Assembly (NCBI GenBank): GCA_964504025.1
Contig: CAZDCO010000038.1
Location: forward strand, 1-11,439
DNA from: Scatosoma sp964504025
GTDB taxonomy: Bacteria; Bacillota; Clostridia; Christensenellales; Borkfalkiaceae
Direction of reading: 5' to 3'
Length of the DNA: 11,439 nt
Shown here piece by piece: positions 7,272 to 11,439 of the stretch (position 1 is its first letter; each line of letters opens with the position of its first letter). A program made the position numbers and the translations under genes. The notes below the pieces were generated by a model. The model worked only from the letters and a program-made list of their open reading frames with translations, was not told the DNA's origin and ran no database searches.

Positions 7272-7300
7272 ATTGTACCATATTCCGCGAAAAAATACAA
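7272..7300 (-). promoter_or_regulatory. Promoter of ispE, extended -10 type
   Basis: On the minus strand, TTGTAT (7295-7300) and TACAAT (7272-7277) are 17 bases apart, and TGG directly precedes the -10 to give an extended TGnTACAAT. Predicted transcription begins near 7265, giving a leader of about 60 bases. The -35 is poor (3 of 6), which the extended -10 would offset. Confidence 0.65.
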
Positions 7301-7311
7301 TCCCTTTATGC

Positions 7312-7338
7312 AAAAAAGTGAAAGAAAAATCTCACTTT
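7312..7338 (-). terminator. Weak terminator-like hairpin at the end of the sipL-like gene
   Basis: On the minus strand, AAAGTGA (7332-7338) pairs with TCACTTT (7315-7321) and a further TTT follows. The first arm contains the TGA stop of the gene. The stem is 7 bp but AT-rich and the loop is 10 bases, so it would end transcripts poorly. Confidence 0.4.
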
Positions 7339-8816
7339 ATTTGCCGATAGACGAAAATGCGTTCCCCTTCTTTGACGGGAAAGGTCAGATCGGGATTGCT
7401 CTTTTGCAATTCTTCGGGGTCGCGCGACAGCCGTTTCGCTACCTGCCACAGCGTTTCACCTTCGCGCAAGGGATAGACGGATACCGCCGCGGACGGCTGT
7501 TCCGCTTCCTCGCCTTCCGTCGTTTCGCTCACGTATTGCCAACGGCGCGTTTCATAGCGGTATACGCCGATCTTCAACGTCGCTTCCGCCTCCGTTTCCT
7601 CGCCGTTCCGCTTGACTTTCAAGCCGCAAACGGAACACTCCGCTTCCGTTTCGTCCCCGTCCGATTGCAACGGGAATAGGAAGGGCAACGACAACGTCGC
7701 CGCGCGATAACCGCCCTCCGCGCCGCGCAGCAACACTTCCGCCGTAACGACGCCCTCCGCTTCCGTGCCGCGCTCCGTCTTTTTACAGGTCAACTCCGCA
7801 CGCGGCATAATCGCCGCGGCAAGCGAATATTCCCCCTCGGGCAACGCGGACAAATGCGCCGAACCGCTTACCCGTTGCACCCGTTTTTCATAATTCGTCA
7901 AATACCTACACACCTCGTTTACCACCGTCGATTGCAACTTCACCGTCGGGGAGAATACGTCGTCCACGACGAGCAGTTCCTTTTTCGTATGCAAGAAACA
8001 ATCGGCGGCGAGAGCATAGGCAAGCACCATGCGGCTCTTGTCGTTCTCCTCGTCCGTACCCACCGATAAGCGCGCCGACTTCACGCGTACCCTCGCGCCC
8101 ACCGTTACTTCGCCGAACGCTTCCTCGCAGGGAATTTGCATGGTAAACGGTACGATCCTCTCGTACGAGCGCAACTGTTTATCCGCTTTCAATACGCAAG
8201 CGTTGATTTGCAACTCCCCGTCGATCTCCACCTGCCCTGCCGCCGCCCGAACGGCGTTTACCGTGGCGGTTTCGCCGTGCAACAGTACGTCGCCGACATA
8301 GTCCGTCTCGAACTCGTCCTCGCCCTCCGTTTCCCCCGACACGCAAAGGGAGTGCGCCAACGTTTCCGTGCGCGTTTGCACGCATATCCCCTCGCCGCCC
8401 GCGAGATAGTCGGCGTGCTTGCCGCCGTATACGAGAATATCCGCACCGACGACGACGGAAACATACACTCCCGAGCCCTCGCGACGGTGGGTAACGTTCA
8501 CGATAGAAAAATCGGGTTTGGAAAAACACGCAGGCGACACGTCCGCGTGCTCCGCCTTATGGAAGAACTCCGCGCCGCGCTCCATACGGCAAATTTGCCG
8601 ATTCGAATCTTCGTATACTACGCAGACGAGCAATTTTCCGCCGTAGCGCACTTCGCCGTCCGCGCACGCGCTTTCCGTGGGCGTCGCCACCGCTTGCACG
8701 GCTAAAATGCCGCCGATCTCGCTGCCAGGCAGCCGACACTCCACGATCGATTGACTTTGCAGGCGACAAATTTCGCCTGTATAACGGTAGGTTTCATAAT
8801 TCGGTTTTATCCACAT
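7332..8816 (-). CDS. sipL: SPOCS (DUF3794)/LysM protein, SipL-like spore morphogenesis factor (494 aa)
   Basis: Resembles SipL, the clostridial protein that binds SpoIVA through its LysM domain and helps assemble the spore coat and cortex in the mother cell. Three SPOCS-like beta-rich segments can be placed at roughly residues 15-155, 165-285 and 300-425; the clearest is the middle one, with VGDVLLHGETATV and YERIVPF. A LysM domain ends the protein (about 448-494, YPLREGETLWQVAKRL). The size is close to that of C. difficile SipL. There is no signal peptide or TM helix, as expected for a mother-cell cytoplasmic protein. ATG 8816 has AAGGGAG about 7 bases upstream; the longer frame to 9104 crosses the intergenic region and veg. 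A mother-cell-sigma-like -10 lies 34 bases upstream. Placement beside veg and ispE supports the call. A different SPOCS/LysM protein cannot be excluded. Confidence 0.8.
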   Translation of the reverse strand: MWIKPNYETYRYTGEICRLQSQSIVECRLPGSEIGGILAVQAVATPTESACADGEVRYGGKLLVCVVYEDSNRQICRMERGAEFFHKAEHADVSPACFSKPDFSIVNVTHRREGSGVYVSVVVGADILVYGGKHADYLAGGEGICVQTRTETLAHSLCVSGETEGEDEFETDYVGDVLLHGETATVNAVRAAAGQVEIDGELQINACVLKADKQLRSYERIVPFTMQIPCEEAFGEVTVGARVRVKSARLSVGTDEENDKSRMVLAYALAADCFLHTKKELLVVDDVFSPTVKLQSTVVNEVCRYLTNYEKRVQRVSGSAHLSALPEGEYSLAAAIMPRAELTCKKTERGTEAEGVVTAEVLLRGAEGGYRAATLSLPFLFPLQSDGDETEAECSVCGLKVKRNGEETEAEATLKIGVYRYETRRWQYVSETTEGEEAEQPSAAVSVYPLREGETLWQVAKRLSRDPEELQKSNPDLTFPVKEGERIFVYRQIK

Positions 8817-8849
8817 ATTGACGCGCTCCCTTTCATGATATTGCCTTTG

Positions 8850-8875
8850 TATCGTATGCACCGCGGAGAAAAAGT
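8850..8875 (-). promoter_or_regulatory. Sporulation (sigma-E/sigma-K-like) promoter of the sipL-like gene
   Basis: On the minus strand, CATACGATA at 8850-8858 fits the sigma-K -10 pattern CATAnnnTA and is one base off the sigma-E CATACAnT form. An AC pair sits at 8874-8875, 15 bases upstream, close to but slightly nearer than expected for sigma-K. No sigma-E -35 is seen. The leader would be about 27 bases. The link to sporulation is inference from the -10 and the gene's family. Confidence 0.45.
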
Positions 8876-8888
8876 AGAACGGCGGCTG

Positions 8889-8894
8889 TATAAT
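8889..8894 (+). promoter_or_regulatory. -10 box of the veg promoter
   Basis: A perfect TATAAT on the plus strand would start transcription near 8901, about 20 bases before the veg start codon. At the usual 16-18 base distance upstream I see no good TTGACA match (GAGAAA at 8866-8871), so either an activator is needed or this is only part of the signal. It lies within 31 bases of the divergent sipL -10. Confidence 0.5.
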
Positions 8895-8922
8895 TTTACC
8901 AAAATCGGGGCATACTGTGCGT

Positions 8923-9162
8923 ATGATCAAACCAACCAAAAGTATTTCCGAAGTCAAACGAATGGTAAAGGACTGCTCCCTGTCGCGCGTCGCCGTACAC
9001 GTCAATTTGGGGCGGAACAAGTTTTTGCGATTTTCAGGTACGCTCTCGGGCGTGTACCCCGCTCTCTTCACCGTGAAGCCCGACGACGAGCGATTTCTCG
9101 GCAAAACGGCGTACTCCTATTCGGACGTGCTGTGCGGCAACGTGAAAATTAAACGCATTTGA
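8923..9162 (+). CDS. veg: Veg family protein (79 aa)
   Basis: A small protein of the Veg (DUF1021) family. In B. subtilis veg is very highly transcribed, and its product has been linked to biofilm matrix gene expression and spore germination; the molecular action is not settled. Hallmarks seen are the N-terminal helix ISEVKRMV, a basic G-R-N-K turn, SGTLSGVYPALF, and the C-terminal AYSYSDVL, matching the S-Y-S-Y-x-D-x-L of the Bacillus protein. Length is typical. ATG 8923 is preferred because the N-terminus is already slightly longer than in Bacillus. An in-frame GTG at 8917 is better spaced (6 bases) from the weak GGGG ribosome site and remains possible. It is transcribed away from the sipL-like gene, whereas veg and ispE run the same way in B. 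subtilis. Confidence 0.9.
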   Translation: MIKPTKSISEVKRMVKDCSLSRVAVHVNLGRNKFLRFSGTLSGVYPALFTVKPDDERFLGKTAYSYSDVLCGNVKIKRI

Positions 9163-9197
9163 TCCCGTCGAAAGGTACGCGCGGCGATCGTAAAACG

Positions 9198-9236
9198 AAA
9201 AAAGCCCTCGGGAAGAACGCCTCGAAGGCTTTTTTT
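9198..9236. terminator. Bidirectional intrinsic terminator after veg
   Basis: AAAAAAGCC-C-TCG (9198-9210) pairs with CGA-A-GGC-TTTTTTT (9223-9236) around a 12-base loop, with one C/A mismatch. T-tracts on both strands suit termination in either direction, though only veg reads into it from the left. It separates veg from the next operon. Confidence 0.85.
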
Positions 9237-9300
9237 CGTGCGGTATTCGATAGTTTACTAATTTTTTACAATAAACTCTTGAACGACGGCGCAAAAGGAA

Positions 9301-9329
9301 TTGATTAAACGGTTGCGTTGTGTTATAAT
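9301..9329 (+). promoter_or_regulatory. Strong sigma-A promoter of the PHP-EutH operon
   Basis: TTGATT (9301-9306) and a perfect TATAAT (9324-9329) are 17 bases apart, and TGT precedes the -10 to give an extended TGnTATAAT. Transcription should start near 9336, leaving a leader of about 70 bases. This is one of the best promoter matches in the window. Confidence 0.85.
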
Positions 9330-9354
9330 ACATACGGTTCAAAGATTTCCCACT

Positions 9355-9377
9355 CCGTCAAGGCGACGCTTTGACGG
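9355..9377 (+). promoter_or_regulatory. Leader hairpin before the PHP phosphatase gene
   Basis: CCGTCAA (9355-9361) and TTGACGG (9371-9377) form a perfect 7-bp stem with a 9-base loop in the transcribed leader. No T-tract follows, so it is not a terminator. It may affect mRNA stability or translation, or be chance. AAGG at 9360-9363, the only Shine-Dalgarno-like bases nearby, overlaps the stem. Confidence 0.4.
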
Positions 9378-9406
9378 CACAACGCGCCAACCGCGCCACG
9401 CAAACG

Positions 9407-10231
9407 ATGAAAAATATGCATTACAAACAAAATCTACATATCCATACCAAGTACAGCGACGGGCGCGACACGCCCGAAGAGATGATTGCCGAAGCGATCG
9501 CAAGAGGCTTTTCCTCGATCGGCTTTTCGGAACATTCGTATATGAGTTTTTCTTCCTATAAAGATCAAATGACGGAAGAAAAAGCCGTTGCGTACCGCGA
9601 GGAAATTCGCGCGCTGAAAGCCCGTTATAAGGGAACGATCGACCTGTTTTGCGGTTTGGAATTAGAGTTCTATTCGGACGTTTCCACCGCCAATTACGAC
9701 TATTTGATCGGCTCGGTGCATTACCTGCATTTGAACGGCGAATTGTTGGGGTTCGACCGCAATTTATCCGCCACGCAGGCCTATCTTGCCGACAACTTCG
9801 GCGGCGACGGCATGAAATTCGCCGAAAAGTATTTTGAAACGGTATCTTTGCTCCCTCAAAGAAAGGTGGATATCGTCGGGCATTTCGACTTGTTGACCAA
9901 AAACAACGAGCAAGGACGGTTTATCGACGTTACCTCGAAAAAATACCTCGGCTACGGCTACGAAGCCATTCGCGCGCTCCAAGGCAAAATTCCCTTTTTT
10001 GAAGTGAACACGGGCGCGATTGCGCGCGGCTACCGCACTTCGCCCTATCCGCAAACGGAGTTCTTGAAAGAATTTCGCCGTTTGGGGTTCGGCGCCGTCG
10101 TTACATCCGACTGCCACGATAAAAACTTTATCGATTGCTACTATCCCGAAGCGGAAGCGTTGCTCCGCGCGGCAGGTTTTACGAGCAAATGGATCTTGAC
10201 GGACGACGGCTTTCAAGAGGTGGCGTTATGA
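9407..10231 (+). CDS. PHP-domain phosphoesterase, HisJ-like histidinol-phosphatase family (274 aa)
   Basis: A metal-dependent phosphoesterase of the PHP superfamily, closest to HisJ-type histidinol phosphate phosphatases. The metal ligands in order are HIH at 11-13, H43 in SEHS, E85 in GLELEF, H105 in SVHYLH, H159 in GHFD, and D235 and H237 in SDCH. NTGAIARGYR followed by YP at 201-215 is typical of the HisJ subgroup. Length is normal. It would hydrolyse a small phosphate monoester in the cytoplasm; histidinol phosphate is the family default, but no his genes are nearby and its partner is a transporter, so the true substrate is uncertain. The start is unclear: ATG 9407 and ATG 9416 both lack a good ribosome site, while TTG 9371 has AAGG 7 bases upstream but would add 12 unusual residues. 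The stop overlaps the next ATG as ATGA. Confidence 0.88.
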   Translation: MKNMHYKQNLHIHTKYSDGRDTPEEMIAEAIARGFSSIGFSEHSYMSFSSYKDQMTEEKAVAYREEIRALKARYKGTIDLFCGLELEFYSDVSTANYDYLIGSVHYLHLNGELLGFDRNLSATQAYLADNFGGDGMKFAEKYFETVSLLPQRKVDIVGHFDLLTKNNEQGRFIDVTSKKYLGYGYEAIRALQGKIPFFEVNTGAIARGYRTSPYPQTEFLKEFRRLGFGAVVTSDCHDKNFIDCYYPEAEALLRAAGFTSKWILTDDGFQEVAL

Positions 10232-11364
10232 ACGTTTTAACCGTCGTCATCTTGGCGTTTTCCGTACTCGGCGCGATCGACTGGCTTATCGGCAACAAAT
10301 TCGGTTTGGGAAAAGAATTTGAAAAGGGTTTCTCCCTGTTCGGTTCGATGACGTTGTCCATGCTCGGCATGATCGTCCTCGCCCCTGCGATCGGCATTTG
10401 GCTCACCCCCGCGTTCGAAGGATTCTACGACCTGTTCAAAATCGATCCGTCCGTACTCCCCTCTATGTTGCTTGCCAACGATATGGGCGGTATGCAACTC
10501 TCTCAAACGATATGTAAAGATCAGGCAATCGGCAATTATAACGCGTTCGTAACCTCGTCCATGATGGGGTGCGTCGTTTCTTTTACCATTCCGTTTGCCC
10601 TCAGTTTGGTGAAAAAAGAACGGTATAACGACCTCTTCTTCGGCTTGTTGTGCGGTATCGTTACCATTCCCGTCGGCTGCTTCGTCGCAGGACTGTGTTG
10701 CGGACTCAACCCCCTCGGCGTATTGTTAAATTTGCTGCCGATCCTTATCGTTTCGGCAATCGTCGGCGTCGCGCTCGTGCTTCTGCCCAAGATTTGTATA
10801 AAATGCTTCACCGTCTTCGGGTACTTCGTAAAAGCCGTTTCCGTCGTCGGGTTGGTTTGCGCCGTATTCACCTTCTTGACGAAGGTGGAAATTTGCCCCT
10901 ATTTCGACACGCTCGAAAACGCGGCGTTCGTGTGTGTAAACGCCTGCATTACCCTGTCCGGCACGTTGCCGATGATGTTCGTCGTTTCTAAATTGTTGGA
11001 TAAACCCTTCCGCAAACTCGGCGCACTGACGGGAATCAACACGGTGTCGGCGGTGTCCTTTTTAAGCTCCCTCGTTACCAACGCGTCCACGTTCAGCGTT
11101 ATGGATCAAATGGACGAAAAAGGTACGGTACTCAACGCCGCATTCGCCGTTTCGGCATCGTTTACGTTCGGCGGACATTTAGCCCTTACCTTGGCGTATA
11201 ACGCCGCGTACGTCCTGCCGATGATCGTCGGAAAACTCGTTTCCGGAGTGTGCGGTTTGCTCCTCGCGCTGTTGCTGTATAAACGACCGAACGGCACGGA
11301 AAAGCAAAACGACGCGACCGTAGAAACACACTCCGCGCAGAACGCCGTTCTTGAAAACGAGTAA
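10228..11364 (+). CDS. EutH-family ethanolamine permease-like membrane protein (378 aa)
   Basis: A polytopic membrane protein of the EutH family, whose known members import ethanolamine, mainly when it is scarce or protonated. Family features are a first helix ending in A-x-D-W (16-19), the E-x-G-F-x-x-x-G motif after the first loop (31-38), LAPAIG (51-56), ANDMGG at 83-88, SSMMG at 110-114, and GIVTIPVGC at 143-151. Around ten hydrophobic segments run from 3 to 351; the tail is hydrophilic. Length is close to other Bacillota EutH proteins. ATG 10228 follows GAGGTGG by 6-7 bases and overlaps the phosphatase stop; the longer frame from 10135 lies inside the previous gene. No eutABC or microcompartment genes are visible, so it may carry ethanolamine for other uses or a related small amine. 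A terminator follows 18 bases later. Confidence 0.88.
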   Translation: MNVLTVVILAFSVLGAIDWLIGNKFGLGKEFEKGFSLFGSMTLSMLGMIVLAPAIGIWLTPAFEGFYDLFKIDPSVLPSMLLANDMGGMQLSQTICKDQAIGNYNAFVTSSMMGCVVSFTIPFALSLVKKERYNDLFFGLLCGIVTIPVGCFVAGLCCGLNPLGVLLNLLPILIVSAIVGVALVLLPKICIKCFTVFGYFVKAVSVVGLVCAVFTFLTKVEICPYFDTLENAAFVCVNACITLSGTLPMMFVVSKLLDKPFRKLGALTGINTVSAVSFLSSLVTNASTFSVMDQMDEKGTVLNAAFAVSASFTFGGHLALTLAYNAAYVLPMIVGKLVSGVCGLLLALLLYKRPNGTEKQNDATVETHSAQNAVLENE

Positions 11365-11382
11365 AAAAACGATATAGTATAT

Positions 11383-11417
11383 AAAAAAGCGACGAATTAC
11401 AAAATCCGTCGCTTTTT
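11383..11417 (+). terminator. Intrinsic terminator of the PHP-EutH operon
   Basis: AAAAAAGCGACG (11383-11394) pairs with CGTCGCTTTTT (11407-11417). A further ATT/AAT pairing across one mismatch leaves an ACAA loop. The T-run suits the plus strand, and the matching A-run could also stop transcription coming from the right. Confidence 0.88.
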
Positions 11418-11439
11418 GCTTTTTATAGAGATAAGAATT

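Noticed and set aside
8824..9342. Upstream extension of the sipL-like gene or another minus-strand gene across veg
   Set aside because: Frames continue on the minus strand through 9104 and 9342, but they cross the veg coding region and the bidirectional terminator and lack conserved content.
9355..9377. Terminator before the PHP gene
   Set aside because: The stem is perfect but no T-tract follows, and the strong promoter lies directly upstream.

Overview
The window looks like chromosomal DNA from a GC-rich (clearly above 50% by eye), endospore-lineage member of the Bacillota, most likely an uncultured Clostridia-type organism. Three things support this: a Veg-family protein, a SPOCS-domain/LysM protein resembling the clostridial spore morphogenesis factor SipL, and ispE lie together. 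B. subtilis has veg and ispE close together too. Shine-Dalgarno sites, sigma-A-like promoters and intrinsic terminators are of Bacillota type. No rRNA, tRNA, CRISPR array, integrase or transposase was seen.

Layout. (1) 1-5030, minus strand: one operon with a good promoter (5002-5030) drives a heterodimeric ABC exporter. The two subunits overlap by ATGA at 3224-3227, and their nucleotide-binding domains carry complementary 'degenerate' and 'canonical' motifs. A ClC-type chloride transporter with a TrkA_C-like tail follows 12 bases later and runs off the left edge. (2) 5031-5343: a gene-free stretch with an AT-rich tract behind the ABC promoter, a tandem pair of palindromic dispersed-type repeats (5131-5301) and a strong terminator (5302-5337). 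(3) 5344-7300, minus strand: ispE (isoprenoid precursor synthesis, MEP pathway) and a downstream two-TM acidic protein of unknown role. The ispE leader holds a terminator-like hairpin placed after its own promoter, which could be an attenuator. (4) 7332-9236: the sipL-like gene (minus) and veg (plus) are divergent around a 106-base intergenic region. That region has a mother-cell-sigma-like -10 for sipL and a TATAAT for veg, and a bidirectional terminator closes veg. (5) 9301-11417, plus strand: a self-contained two-gene operon (strong promoter, ATGA overlap, terminator) pairs a HisJ-like PHP-family phosphoesterase with an EutH-family transporter. No other eut or his genes are in view.

Most of the window is recognisable housekeeping and transport content, and I do not see a convincing new defence or mobile system. 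The observations best worth following up are the ispE leader hairpin, the PHP-EutH pair, the ClC ion-site substitutions and the paired palindromic repeats. GC-rich coding sequence here creates many long open frames on the opposite strand; I treated them as shadows.
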